Positions 1 through 8,270 of a stretch of DNA of 64,000 bases are shown here, one piece after another; the stretch's first letter is position 1; every line of letters starts with the position of its first letter. Made by a program: the position numbers and the translations under genes. The notes under the pieces were generated by a model. That model did not search any database. It saw nothing but the letters and a program-made list of their open reading frames with translations, and had not been told where the DNA came from. The DNA is from JBBQVZ01 sp963695975 (lineage in GTDB: Bacteria; Actinomycetota; UBA4738; HRBIN12). The stretch is taken from positions 62,001 to 126,000 of the forward strand of contig CAVOIB010000009.1 of NCBI GenBank assembly GCA_963695975.1, given 5' to 3'.

Positions 1-60
1 CCATGTTGGGACCCCACGGCGAGCCCGTCGTAGACGGATCACGGTGCATCGGTTCTGATC

Positions 61-319
61 GCCCTGGGATCTGGACGATCCGAGAACCGGACCGCTTCGC
101 GCGCTGAGCGGTTCGGGGCGGTCCGGGGGGGCGCCACCGTCGAACGCGCGCCGCCTCCGCGGGCAAACAGAACCCGACCCAAGTGGCGGTGCTCATGGAC
201 GTCGCCGACTTGGATGCCGTCATGGCCGCGATGCAGACCCGGCGATGGCCGAGGCGATGGAATATGACGGCGTGCTTCCAGACACGTTGGTGTTCCTCGT
301 CGAGGCAGAGTTCCCTTAG
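61..319 (+). pseudogene. Disrupted small ORF (C-terminal part of a ~90 aa protein)
   Basis: No intact frame exists here, but three frames join into one plausible protein. Frame 1 gives GGATVERA (about 127-150), frame 3 gives SAGKQNPTQVAVLMDVADL and continues to MQT (about 156-233), and frame 2 gives AMAEAMEYDGVLPDTLVFL up to the TAG at 317-319. Both joins need one missing base; the second is repaired by one extra C in the CCC run near 238, giving QTPAMAEAM. The pattern resembles small ABM-like stress proteins. It is either a pseudogene or a gene with assembly indels. I cannot place the start. Confidence 0.4.
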
Positions 320-349
320 ACTCTTCGGGCACGCAGGGAGGAGGGCGCT

Positions 350-670
350 GTGCCCAAGTACATGTGGAAGGTTTCCTACTCCATCGACGGGATCCGCGGG
401 CTCGTGAAGCAAGGAGCCGTTGATCGTGCCGCGCAGATCGGCCAGATCACCGGCGCGAACGGCGGAACGGTGGAGGGCTTCTACTTCGCGTTCGGGGACA
501 CGGACGCCTACGTCATCGCCGACCTGCCGGGCGACACGACCGCGGCTGCTATCGCACTCGCCGTCGCCGCGTCCGGCGCAGCCGGGATCGAGACGGTGAA
601 GCTACTCACGCCGGCCGAAGTCGATGAGGCCCGAAGCATCCAGACGGGGTACGTGCCGCCCGGCGTCTGA
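350..670 (+). CDS. GYD domain-containing protein
   Basis: This 106-residue soluble protein matches the small GYD family (ferredoxin-like fold) by the N-terminal MWKVSYSIDGIRGLVKQGA and the core GFYFAFGDTDAYVIADLPGD, followed by an alanine-rich helix near residues 63-77. The family function is unknown. The GTG start is preceded by GGGAGGAGG at 336-344, a strong ribosome binding site, and by a TAGACT hexamer at 317-322 that could be its -10 box. It stands alone, downstream of a broken ORF that may encode a protein of similar size. Confidence 0.75.
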   Translation: MPKYMWKVSYSIDGIRGLVKQGAVDRAAQIGQITGANGGTVEGFYFAFGDTDAYVIADLPGDTTAAAIALAVAASGAAGIETVKLLTPAEVDEARSIQTGYVPPGV

Positions 671-775
671 GCGGACGCGGAAGAGGTGCGCGCCTCCGTC
701 CGAGGCGTAGCTGTTCGAGGGCGAGCGGATCGACGTATCGTTCGCGCGACCACCTAGACGAGAGAGGATCGCGGG

Positions 776-1072
776 ATGGGATGTCTCCTGGCGTTGATGG
801 CGGCGTTCGCGCCGCGTCTGGTGTTTCTGATCATCTGGATCGCGCGACCCACGTACGTGAACGCGGTATACGACACGTGGATCCTCCCGCTCCTCGGGTT
901 GATCTTCCTTCCCTTCACGACGCTGATGTGGACCCTGCTCGGCGCGCCGCCGCTCGGCGTACACGGCTGGGACTGGCTGTGGATCGGCATCGCCGTCGCA
1001 CTCGACCTCGGGCACTATGCCAACACGTACGCCCAGCGGGACTCGATGCCGGGACGCGCCTCGGCCGCCTGA
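776..1072 (+). CDS. Small three-helix membrane protein
   Basis: The 98-residue product has three hydrophobic stretches, about residues 4-23, 36-57 and 64-80, and a short polar C-terminus, so it is probably an integral membrane protein. I recognise no family. Purine-rich GAGAGAGGA at about 760 lies before the ATG. It ends 29 bp before the start of the methyltransferase gene and may be co-transcribed with it, but nothing in the sequence links the two functionally. Confidence 0.55.
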   Translation: MGCLLALMAAFAPRLVFLIIWIARPTYVNAVYDTWILPLLGLIFLPFTTLMWTLLGAPPLGVHGWDWLWIGIAVALDLGHYANTYAQRDSMPGRASAA

Positions 1073-1101
1073 CCCCCCTCGTGAGCGGTGAGGATCTGAC
1101 C

Positions 1102-2271
1102 ATGACGCCGCGCCAACGCGTGCTGGCAGCGATAAGCCACGAGGAGCCGGACCGCGTCCCGATCGTTCTGGGGGTGAGCAACGCGACCGGCATCAAGATG
1201 AAGCCGTACCGCGAGCTCAAAGAACTGCTCGGTATCGACGCTGACGACCGGTACCTCTACCGCTGGCCCGAGCTGGGGACGGCCGCGGTCGACGAGGAGA
1301 CGCTGCTTCGCCTCAGGTCCGATGTCCGGGGCGTCCTCGATGTCGAACCGGCCTGGGTTCTCGAGAGGAACGCCGCCCGCGCGCCGCATGCCGACTACAT
1401 CAACTCGTGGGGCTCGGGCGCCCGGGAGATCCGACCGGGCGAGTGGTTCCCGATGGTATGCCCGATGGCGTCGGCAACGACCGTCGAGGAGATCGAGGAC
1501 TACCCCTGGCCGGACATGGACGATCCCAGCCGTGTCGCCCACGTCGCTGCGGAGGCTGCTCGTCTCGCTGCCGAGAACCGCTACGCGATCATGGCAACGC
1601 CCTGGCTGCTCTTCCCCCTGGAGCGGGCATTCGCCATGCAGGGCATGGACACGTTCCTGATGAACCTCGCGCTCCATCCGGAGTTCGCTGAAGCGCTGCT
1701 GTGGAAGATCCAGGAGCGGTGCAAAGTGCTGATGGGTCACTTCTTGAAGGCGCTCGGTGACAACGTCGACATCATCAAGATCGGCGACGACCTCGGTACC
1801 CAGGAGAGCCTGTTGATGTCCCCGGACATGTATCGCCGCATCCTCAAGCCCATCCACGCCGACTACATCCGCTTCATCCGCGAGCGGACGCCGGCCAAGG
1901 TCTTCTTCCATACCGATGGCGACGTGTTCCCGCTGATCGACGACCTGGTCGAGATGGGGATCGACATCCTCAACCCGATCCAGACCTCGGCCGGCAAGAT
2001 GTCCAACCTGGAGGCGTTGAAGGCTCGATGGGGCGACCGGCTGACGTTCTGTGGAGGTGTGGATACCCACCGGATCCTGCCGACCGGTACCGCTGACGAG
2101 GTGCGCGCGGAGGTCCGGCGGGTGATCGAGATCCTCGCCCCCGGCGGCGGTTACATGGTCAGCTCCGTCCACACCGTGATGGACGACGTGCCTGCGGAGA
2201 ACATCCTCGCCATGGTCGATGCGGTCGAAGAGTGCGGGACGTATCCGATAGCCCGAGGCAGGTCGGCATGA
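1102..2271 (+). CDS. UroD-family corrinoid-dependent methyltransferase
   Basis: The 389-residue protein belongs to the uroporphyrinogen decarboxylase superfamily that includes MtaA/MtbA/CmuA-type methylcobamide methyltransferases: N-terminal TPRQRVLAAISHEEPDRVP, a central DNVDIIKIGDDLGTQ strand, FFHTDGDVF around residue 270, and CGGVDTH near 316. These enzymes move methyl groups between a corrinoid protein and a thiol, folate or substrate. The HxD and Cys residues are candidate metal ligands. True heme-pathway UroD is unlikely because the stop overlaps the start of a corrinoid-binding protein. ATG 1102 is chosen for the preceding GAGGAT; the frame is open further upstream. The substrate is not deducible. 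Confidence 0.82.
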   Translation: MTPRQRVLAAISHEEPDRVPIVLGVSNATGIKMKPYRELKELLGIDADDRYLYRWPELGTAAVDEETLLRLRSDVRGVLDVEPAWVLERNAARAPHADYINSWGSGAREIRPGEWFPMVCPMASATTVEEIEDYPWPDMDDPSRVAHVAAEAARLAAENRYAIMATPWLLFPLERAFAMQGMDTFLMNLALHPEFAEALLWKIQERCKVLMGHFLKALGDNVDIIKIGDDLGTQESLLMSPDMYRRILKPIHADYIRFIRERTPAKVFFHTDGDVFPLIDDLVEMGIDILNPIQTSAGKMSNLEALKARWGDRLTFCGGVDTHRILPTGTADEVRAEVRRVIEILAPGGGYMVSSVHTVMDDVPAENILAMVDAVEECGTYPIARGRSA

Positions 2272-2918
2272 GCGGTCAGGAGGAGCTCCTCGACCGCCTG
2301 TATGCCTCCGTTCTGTCCGGCGACGTCGACCAGGCGGTGTCGGTGACGCAGGAGGGACTCCGTGATGACGTCGAACCGACCACTCTGCTCTTCGACGCGA
2401 TGATCCCGGCACTCGAAGAGGTGGGTCGGCGCTTCGAAACCGGGGAAGTCTTCCTGCCCGAGATGCTGATCGCGGCGAACGCCATGCAGGGAGCGATGAC
2501 GATCCTCCGCCCGCTCATCGTGGCCGCCGGGGTGGAGACGATCGGTAGGTTCGTCATGGGCACCGTCGCCGGCGACATCCACGACGTCGGGAAGAAGCTC
2601 TGCAACGTCATGCTGGAGGGCGCAGGATTCGAAGTGATCGACCTGGGCATCAACGTGCCAGGACGGGCGTTCGTCGACGCGATCCATGAGCTTCGGCCCG
2701 ATGTCGTTGGCATGAGCGCGTTCCTGACGACCACGGCCCTCGAGTTCGCACGGAACATCGACTTGATCGAACAGGCGGGACTGCGCGATCGGGTGAAGAT
2801 CCTCATCGGTGGAGCCCCGGTCGACCAGGCCATGGTCGACAGCGTGGGAGCCGATGGGTTCGCACCCGATGCCAGCGCCGCCGTGCGGCTCACCAAGACC
2901 GTGATGGGTATCGCCTAG
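2268..2918 (+). CDS. Corrinoid (B12)-binding methyltransferase protein
   Basis: This 216-residue protein has the usual MtaC/MtbC/MetH-like layout: a helical B12-binding cap (residues 1-88) and a Rossmann-like cobalamin domain carrying D103-x-H105-x-x-G108, where His105 is the lower cobalt ligand, then the serine-containing loop near residue 150 and the GG of LIGGAPV. It would carry a methyl group on cob(I)alamin as partner of the UroD-family enzyme, whose stop codon overlaps its ATG (ATGA), so the two are translationally coupled. A substrate-specific methyltransferase (MtaB/MttB type) and a corrinoid reactivase are not in the window. Two hairpins follow the stop codon. Confidence 0.88.
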   Translation: MSGQEELLDRLYASVLSGDVDQAVSVTQEGLRDDVEPTTLLFDAMIPALEEVGRRFETGEVFLPEMLIAANAMQGAMTILRPLIVAAGVETIGRFVMGTVAGDIHDVGKKLCNVMLEGAGFEVIDLGINVPGRAFVDAIHELRPDVVGMSAFLTTTALEFARNIDLIEQAGLRDRVKILIGGAPVDQAMVDSVGADGFAPDASAAVRLTKTVMGIA

Positions 2919-2930
2919 CGCGTGACCAGC

Positions 2931-2958
2931 GAGGCACCGCGCAAGCGCGCGGCGCCTC
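2931..2958 (+). terminator. GC-rich hairpin after corrinoid gene
   Basis: GAGGCACCGCGC and GCGCGGCGCCTC pair over 12 positions with one A-C mismatch around an AAGC loop, 13 nt after the corrinoid protein stop. No U-tract follows, so it is a candidate terminator or mRNA 3'-end stabiliser rather than a textbook intrinsic terminator. Confidence 0.5.
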
Positions 2959-2997
2959 CATCCACAGACCGCTCACGCGACACCATCCTCGCCTCCT

Positions 2998-3022
2998 GCC
3001 CAGCCGCATATGCAGGCTGGGC
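2998..3022 (+). terminator. Second hairpin after corrinoid gene
   Basis: GCCCAGCC (2998-3005) pairs perfectly with GGCTGGGC (3015-3022) around the loop GCATATGCA. It lies 40 nt after the first hairpin and may back up termination. No U-tract is visible. Confidence 0.4.
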
Positions 3023-3162
3023 CCGTCAGCGGCCGGGTGGTGCAAACCGAACGAAGGATCAGCAGGAGACGTACGACCATCGCGCCCCGGAATGACCGAC
3101 AGCCGTCTATCGGGTGGCCGGCCGCTCGGATACGGTGACCTTCTGCTCACAGGAAGGACCCT

Positions 3163-3348
3163 TTGGGATCAACCCGCACCCCAACGAACCGCTCGACGGC
3201 CGGTCTCCGCGACCGCCTGTCCGACGCCGAGCCGCTCCGATACGTCAATCTCGACAGCCAGCTGCGACGAGCGGTGTCCGATCGTCTCGTACTTCAAGCC
3301 GAAGAGGAGCGTCGGGCGACCGGGCGTCGCTCCGCCCGTCGCCGTTAG
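3163..3348 (+). CDS. Possible small protein, 61 aa
   Basis: This is the only frame in the 490-bp gap between 2919 and 3408 with coding character. A TTG start follows AGGAAGGA (3151-3158) by four bases. The product is hydrophilic with an amphipathic stretch LRYVNLDSQLRRAVSDRLVL and a very basic tail ending RRSARRR. No family is recognised. High G+C at third positions supports coding but is weak evidence in such a genome. Apart from the two hairpins, I see nothing else in this gap. Confidence 0.3.
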   Translation: MGSTRTPTNRSTAGLRDRLSDAEPLRYVNLDSQLRRAVSDRLVLQAEEERRATGRRSARRR

Positions 3349-3394
3349 CGCCTCGGGCCAGCAACCAGCGCGGCTCCAGATCGGTTACGCCCGA

Positions 3395-3400
3395 TAGACT
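3395..3400 (+). promoter_or_regulatory. -10-like TAGACT, leaderless start
   Basis: TAGACT ends 8 nt before the ATG at 3409 and there is no Shine-Dalgarno sequence, so transcription would begin at or next to the start codon. Confidence 0.4.
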
Positions 3401-3408
3401 CACGGGCC

Positions 3409-4755
3409 ATGAGCCCGCTCCGACGTCTGGTTCCGCTCGTCCTGATCCTGAGTCTGGTCGTCGAGGCGCGCGGCGTCCCTGCAAGGGCCACGACCATCGT
3501 CCGGAACCCCGGTGAGCCTTCGTACGTGGTCTCGCTCGGTGGCGGGCCACTCGGTCACTCGTGGCGCGGGACGGAGCGCATCTCGTTCACCAACCTCGAT
3601 GTCGAGCCACTCACCGGGATCTGGCTCCGGCTCTGGTCGAACGGCGTCAACGGCTGTGGGGTCCAAGCGATCATGGTCACCGACGTCTCGGGCGGCACGA
3701 TGGGAGGCCTCTCCCGCAACTGCACCGCATTGCCCGTCGACCTGCCGGCGCCACTCGCCCAGGGTGAACGGACGACGATCGAGATGCGCCTGTCGATCGA
3801 CCTTCCCCAGCGGAACGACCGGTTCGGCTACCACGCGGGGATGGCGCTCCTCGGAACGGCACTCCCGACGCTTGCGATACACGACGATCTCGGGTGGCAC
3901 CTCGACCCGTTCGTGGACCTGGGCGAGAGCTACTACTCGATCGTGGGCAGCTACCTGGTGACGCTGGATGTGCCGATCGGCTTGGACACGCCGACCACCG
4001 GCGTCGCCGTCTCGTCCCAGATCGATGGCCACCGCCGCATCACGACGTACGAAGCCCACAACGTCCGTGATTTCGAATGGGCTGCAGGGCACCTAGCGAC
4101 GGTGAGGGCTCGGGCGGGAAGCACGCAGGTCGTGGTCTCGTACCGGCCGCGCCAGCTTTCACGCGCGCAGGGGCGTGCCGCTCTCGGGTACGCCGTACGT
4201 TCGCTCAACACCTATTCGGTCGCCTTCGGCAGGTTCCCGTATCCGGAGATGGACGTCGTCCTGACGGGGTTCACGGCGTTCGGCGGGATGGAGTATCCGA
4301 CGATCATCTTCACGGATCGCGACAAGCTCACGCTCGCGCACGAACTCGCGCACCAGTACTTCTACGGGATCGTAGGGGACGACGAGTTCCACGCACCCTG
4401 GCTCGATGAATCGTTCGCGACCTGGGTCTCGTACCTGCCGTTCGGGGCGTGGAAGGCGTGTGCGTACTATCCGTGGCCGTCGGACACCGCTCGCATCACG
4501 AACGACATGGCGTATTGGGCCACCAGACTCGGCGAGTACTCCACCGTCTACGACGGCGGCGGTTGTCTGTTGGCGAACCTCGCTGACCGCTTCGGCCTAG
4601 ATCGGTTCGGGGATATCCTGCGCGACTACGTGCAGGCCCACTGGTTCGGCGTCAGCCGGACCGGTGAGTTCAAGGCGGCGATCGAGGCGGCCGCGATCGC
4701 GGACGGCCTGAGCTTCGACCCGGCCACCTATTGGGCGGACTGGCGGGTGGACTGA
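3409..4755 (+). CDS. Secreted M1-family-like metallopeptidase
   Basis: The 448-residue protein starts with a signal peptide (basic MSPLRR, then a Leu/Val core, cleavage likely near ARG-VPARA). The gluzincin zinc site is complete: H311-E312-x-x-H315 and Glu334 eighteen residues later in WLDES, and a GGMEYP motif at 292-297 takes the place of the M1 GAMEN exopeptidase motif. It therefore resembles M1 aminopeptidases lacking the long C-terminal ERAP-like domain, probably acting outside the cell. The gene is monocistronic. The ATG is 8 nt after a TAGACT box with no ribosome binding site, consistent with a leaderless mRNA. Confidence 0.82.
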   Translation: MSPLRRLVPLVLILSLVVEARGVPARATTIVRNPGEPSYVVSLGGGPLGHSWRGTERISFTNLDVEPLTGIWLRLWSNGVNGCGVQAIMVTDVSGGTMGGLSRNCTALPVDLPAPLAQGERTTIEMRLSIDLPQRNDRFGYHAGMALLGTALPTLAIHDDLGWHLDPFVDLGESYYSIVGSYLVTLDVPIGLDTPTTGVAVSSQIDGHRRITTYEAHNVRDFEWAAGHLATVRARAGSTQVVVSYRPRQLSRAQGRAALGYAVRSLNTYSVAFGRFPYPEMDVVLTGFTAFGGMEYPTIIFTDRDKLTLAHELAHQYFYGIVGDDEFHAPWLDESFATWVSYLPFGAWKACAYYPWPSDTARITNDMAYWATRLGEYSTVYDGGGCLLANLADRFGLDRFGDILRDYVQAHWFGVSRTGEFKAAIEAAAIADGLSFDPATYWADWRVD

Positions 4756-4829
4756 GCACCGGGGTCGAGGGCTAGAATCCGGCCAAGCGGTCGTTCTGGT
4801 TCCATCGGGTGTTGGAGAGGGGAAGTGCG

Positions 4830-5255
4830 TTGACGACGACGAAGGAGCTCGTGAGCAGCCTCTCGCAGGTGCCGTTGTTCGCCGACTGCTCCAGCCGCGA
4901 CATGCAGACGATCGCGCGGGTCGTCCGCGAGATCCCGCACGTTGCCGGAACGGTGATCGCGCGCGAGGGCGAGCCGGGCGTGGGTCTGTTCGTGATCTTG
5001 AGCGGGAATGCGGACGTCTCGATCGGCGGCAGGAAGAAGGCCACGCTCGGCCCCGGTGACTTCTTCGGGGAGATCGCGCTCCTGGACGGGGGCCCCCGCA
5101 CGGCGACCGTCACCGCGAAGACCGATGTGCAACTGATCGGGCTCACCGAATGGGTATTCCGCGGCTTGATGGTGGAGCATCCCTCTATCGCGTTGAAGAC
5201 GCTCCAGCAGATGGCCGGGCGCCTCCGTTCGGCGACGAAGGCCGCGACCGCCTGA
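4830..5255 (+). CDS. Cyclic nucleotide-binding domain protein
   Basis: The 141-residue protein is a single cNMP-binding beta-roll: LVSSLSQVPLFADCS opening, IAREGEPGVGLFVILSG, then the phosphate-binding-cassette region GDFFGEIALLDGGPRTATV, which holds the G-E-[IL]-A-L and R-T-A residues typical of a binding-competent pocket. There is no helix-turn-helix, so it is not a CRP-type regulator; a partner would be needed to pass on a signal. TTG 4830 is preferred over GTG 4809 because GAGAGGGGA (4815-4823) sits at a proper distance. A TAGAAT hexamer at 4773 may be its -10 box. Confidence 0.8.
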   Translation: MTTTKELVSSLSQVPLFADCSSRDMQTIARVVREIPHVAGTVIAREGEPGVGLFVILSGNADVSIGGRKKATLGPGDFFGEIALLDGGPRTATVTAKTDVQLIGLTEWVFRGLMVEHPSIALKTLQQMAGRLRSATKAATA

Positions 5256-5284
5256 TACCCGCGTCGCGGGGGGAGGATGCTCCC

Positions 5285-6184
5285 GTGAGCGATGCCCCCC
5301 GAGAGGTTCAGGAGCTGGCTGACGAGCGCGCCGCGCTCCGCGCCGCGAAGGACTTCGAGGGAGCCGACGCGATCCGCGGGCGGATCGCGTCCGCCGGATG
5401 GGTGGTCGTCGACGAGCCTGGCGGTTGGCGGTTGGAGCCCGTCCCGATCTCGGAGGCCGAACCTGAGCCGGCGGACGCGTCGATCCACTGGGTGGTGGAG
5501 GGATGGCCCGACGACGTTCGCCGCGCCGTCGCGTCGTTCCGTTCCTGGTCCGGAGATCGCGCGGTTCAGTACGTCGTGGCCGACGTGACGGGCGAGGATC
5601 CCGCGTCGTTCGGCGACGACGTGGAGGTGGTTTCGCTCGAGCGGAGAACAGGCTGGGCCACAGCGCGCAACGCGGGCCTCGAGCGAACACGTGGTCGGAT
5701 CGTCCTGGTGATGGACGGCTCGATCGAGGCGACCGGCGACGTGCTCGGACCGTTGGAGGCCGCGTTGGAGGACCCGACCATCGGCGTGTGCGGGCCGTTC
5801 GGCATCGCGACGCCCGACCTCCGCGAATTCGAGTCGACGGAGGGTCCGGAGTGCGACGCGATCGAGGGGTACTGCATGGCGTTCCGGCGAGAGATCCTGG
5901 AGGATGCCGGCGGCTTCGACGAGAAGTTCCATTGGTACCGAACGGCGGACGTCGACTACTCGTTCCGGATCAAGAACCTGGGGCTCCGCGCGGTCGTCGT
6001 TCCCGTACCCGTCGAGCGACACGAGCATCGGATGTGGTTCGAGACGCCGCCCGCGGAACGGGCGAGGCTGTCGAAGCGGAACTTTTACCGGTTCCTCGAT
6101 CGGTGGCGCGACCGGTTCGACCTCACGGTTTCAGGGGCGCCGCCTGGACACGACGAGAACCACCCCGGGTCGGAGACGGACTAG
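5285..6184 (+). CDS. Glycosyltransferase family 2 with CysS-tail-like N-terminus
   Basis: The 299-residue product has two parts. Residues 1-50, with ELADERAALRAAKDFEGADA then IRGRIASAGW, look like the C-terminal helical tail of cysteinyl-tRNA synthetases. The rest is GT2-like: GWATARNAGLERTRGRIVLV, then MDGSI in place of the usual DxD, followed by GGFDEKFHWYRTADVDYSFR, the typical acceptor-side motif. The usual DxD is not obvious, so activity or sugar donor is uncertain. GTG 5285 follows GGGGGAGG at about 5268. Its stop overlaps the convergent ftsH stop in CTAG. Confidence 0.72.
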   Translation: MSDAPREVQELADERAALRAAKDFEGADAIRGRIASAGWVVVDEPGGWRLEPVPISEAEPEPADASIHWVVEGWPDDVRRAVASFRSWSGDRAVQYVVADVTGEDPASFGDDVEVVSLERRTGWATARNAGLERTRGRIVLVMDGSIEATGDVLGPLEAALEDPTIGVCGPFGIATPDLREFESTEGPECDAIEGYCMAFRREILEDAGGFDEKFHWYRTADVDYSFRIKNLGLRAVVVPVPVERHEHRMWFETPPAERARLSKRNFYRFLDRWRDRFDLTVSGAPPGHDENHPGSETD

Positions 6185-8178
6185 TCGAGGGAGGGCATCG
6201 GCGGTGTCGGCGGCCCGCCGCGGGACGCGGAGGACGCGGAGGACGCGGAGGACGCCCTCTCCCCTTCCGAGACGGGCTTCTCGAGGGCCTTGACCTTGCC
6301 GTTCGGCGGGATCGACGCGGGGTCGGGGATCGGCTTCGTCCCGGTGGCGTAGGCCTCCAGGTCCGTCCCGTCGATCGTCTCGGTGACGAGCAACACACCG
6401 GAGAGCTTCTCGAGCAGGTCCCGATGCTCGATCAGGATCTTCTCGGCGCGGTCGTGCGCCTCACCCAGCAGTCGTCCGACCTCCTGGTCGATCTTCTCGG
6501 CGGTCGCGCCTGAGATCTTCGGCACGTTGAACATGGAGTTCGCGTCCTCGTGACCGAGCGACAACGGCCCGACCTCCTCGCTCATCCCATACTCGGCGAC
6601 CATGGCGCGCGCGACCTGTGTCGCGCGCTCCAGGTCGTTCTGCGCGCCCGTCGATATCTCGTCGAAGCAGAGCTCCTCGGCGACGCGCCCGCCCATCGCG
6701 AACGCGAGCATGTCCTTCAGCTCGGGCTCCGTGGCGAGGTAGCGATCCTCGAGCGGACGCACCATGGTCAGGCCGAGCGCCGCCGTGCCGCGAGGGATGA
6801 TCGTGATGCGGTGAACGGGATCGAGGTTGTCGCTGAAATGAGCGACCAGCGCGTGGCCCATCTCGTGGGAGGCGACGCGGATCTTCTCCTTCTCGCTCAT
6901 CACGCGCGACTTGCGTTCCAGACCCATGCTCGCGCGGTCGATCGCCTCCTCGAGCTCGTCCTCGGTGACCGAGTTCTTCTCGCGGCGGGCGGCCAGCAGG
7001 GCCGCCTCGTTCACGACGTTCTCGAGGTCGGCGCCGGTGAACCCAGGGGTTCGCGAGGCGATCGTGCGCAGTTGGACGTCGGGGTCGAGCGCCACGCCTC
7101 GGGCGTGCACCCGGAGGATCTCTTCGCGCCCGCGCAGGTCGGGCCGATCGACCACGACCTGGCGGTCGAAGCGTCCTGGCCGGACGAGGGCTGGGTCCAA
7201 CACGTCCGGGCGGTTCGTGGCGGCCATGATGATGACTCCCTTGGATGAGTCGAATCCGTCCATCTCCACGAGCAGCTGGTTCAGCGTCTGTTCGCGTTCG
7301 TCGTGGGCGCCGAAGCCGGCGCCCATCGCACCGGCGCGACCCTTGCCGATCGTGTCGATCTCGTCCAAGAAGATCAGCGCGGGCGCCTTCTCCTTCGCCT
7401 GCTGGAAGAGCTCGCGCACCCGCGCGGCGCCGAGACCGACGAACATCTCCACGAACTCCGAGCCCGACATGAAGAAGAACGGCACATTCGCCTCACCGGC
7501 GACGGCGCGCGCGAGCAGCGTCTTGCCGCACCCTGGGGGGCCGAGCAGCAGCACGCCCTTCGGGATGCGGCCGCCCAGGCGCTGGTACTTCTTCGGGTTA
7601 CTGAGGAATTCGACGATCTCGCCGAGCTCCTCCTTGGCCTCGTCGACGCCGGCGACGTCGTTGAAGTTGGTCTTCATCTCCTTGCGGTCGTAGATCTTGA
7701 CCTTGTTCCGGCCCAGGTTGAGCGCCGCGTTCGCTCCGGAGCCCATCCGGCGGAAGACGAAGTAGTAGATGAGGATCATCACGAGCGCGAACGGCAAGAT
7801 GTTGATCAGCAGCGAGGCGAACACGCTCGGCTGGACGCCCTTGTAGTCGACGTTGTTGTCCTGCAGCAACGTGGTGAGGTTCGATGAGTCGTAGTTCGGC
7901 GGGATCGTGGCCGTGAACGACTGTGCGCCTCCCTCGTGCTTGATCTGTCCGGAGACGTCTGAGGAGGAGATATCCACCGTTCCGATGATCTCGCCCGCTT
8001 CCACATGGTCGATGAAGGTCGAGAAGTCGATCTGGGTCACGCTCGCCCGCGTGAGCCAGCTGTTGAATACCAGCAGCCCCAACAGGAGCAGCGGGATCGC
8101 TAGCCAAGGGCTGAACCGGGGTCGGGGCGTGGCGGATCCACCCGAACCGCGGCTGTTGTTGTCAGGCATACCGACCAT
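6181..8178 (-). CDS. ftsH: ATP-dependent zinc metalloprotease FtsH
   Basis: The 665-residue protein degrades misfolded or short-lived membrane and cytosolic proteins at the inner face of the membrane. It shows two transmembrane segments (about 24-40 and 122-143), the AAA+ module with Walker A GPPGCGKT (213-220), Walker B LIFLDEID (268-275), the arginine-finger region RPGRFDR, and the zinc protease site H438-E-M-G-H442. The low-complexity C-terminus (ASSASSASSA, then PPTPP) comes from a 9-bp tandem repeat. Start is ATG 8178 or ATG 8169; GGTGGGA precedes both. It is transcribed divergently from sigR. Confidence 0.97.
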   Translation of the reverse strand: MVGMPDNNSRGSGGSATPRPRFSPWLAIPLLLLGLLVFNSWLTRASVTQIDFSTFIDHVEAGEIIGTVDISSSDVSGQIKHEGGAQSFTATIPPNYDSSNLTTLLQDNNVDYKGVQPSVFASLLINILPFALVMILIYYFVFRRMGSGANAALNLGRNKVKIYDRKEMKTNFNDVAGVDEAKEELGEIVEFLSNPKKYQRLGGRIPKGVLLLGPPGCGKTLLARAVAGEANVPFFFMSGSEFVEMFVGLGAARVRELFQQAKEKAPALIFLDEIDTIGKGRAGAMGAGFGAHDEREQTLNQLLVEMDGFDSSKGVIIMAATNRPDVLDPALVRPGRFDRQVVVDRPDLRGREEILRVHARGVALDPDVQLRTIASRTPGFTGADLENVVNEAALLAARREKNSVTEDELEEAIDRASMGLERKSRVMSEKEKIRVASHEMGHALVAHFSDNLDPVHRITIIPRGTAALGLTMVRPLEDRYLATEPELKDMLAFAMGGRVAEELCFDEISTGAQNDLERATQVARAMVAEYGMSEEVGPLSLGHEDANSMFNVPKISGATAEKIDQEVGRLLGEAHDRAEKILIEHRDLLEKLSGVLLVTETIDGTDLEAYATGTKPIPDPASIPPNGKVKALEKPVSEGERASSASSASSASRGGPPTPPMPSLD
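6224..6255 (-). repeat. 9-bp tandem repeat in ftsH tail
   Basis: GACGCGGAG is repeated three times without change and once partly. On the coding strand it encodes the Ser-Ser-Ala repeats of the FtsH tail. The length could vary by slippage without affecting the fold. Confidence 0.8.
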
Positions 8179-8257
8179 CTTCCCACCGGGGTTCGCGATG
8201 TGACAGCACGCTCCCGGCGAGCGCTCAGGGAACGCACACGTCGGGGGTCCAATCCGG

Positions 8258-8263
8258 GATACT
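8258..8263 (+). promoter_or_regulatory. -10-like GATACT, leaderless start of sigR
   Basis: GATACT ends 7 nt before ATG 8271 and no ribosome binding site is present, which suggests a leaderless transcript. Confidence 0.4.
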
Positions 8264-8270
8264 GGACCGG

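Noticed and set aside
3055..3085. B12-box-like AGCAGGAGAC with a possible cobalamin riboswitch
   Set aside because: Only part of the box matches, the other core elements are missing, and the corrinoid genes lie upstream rather than downstream.
8228..8260. SigR-type autoregulatory promoter (GGAAC ... GTT)
   Set aside because: GGAAC is present at 8229 but no GTT lies at 17-19 bp; the GATACT box near the ATG explains the start better.
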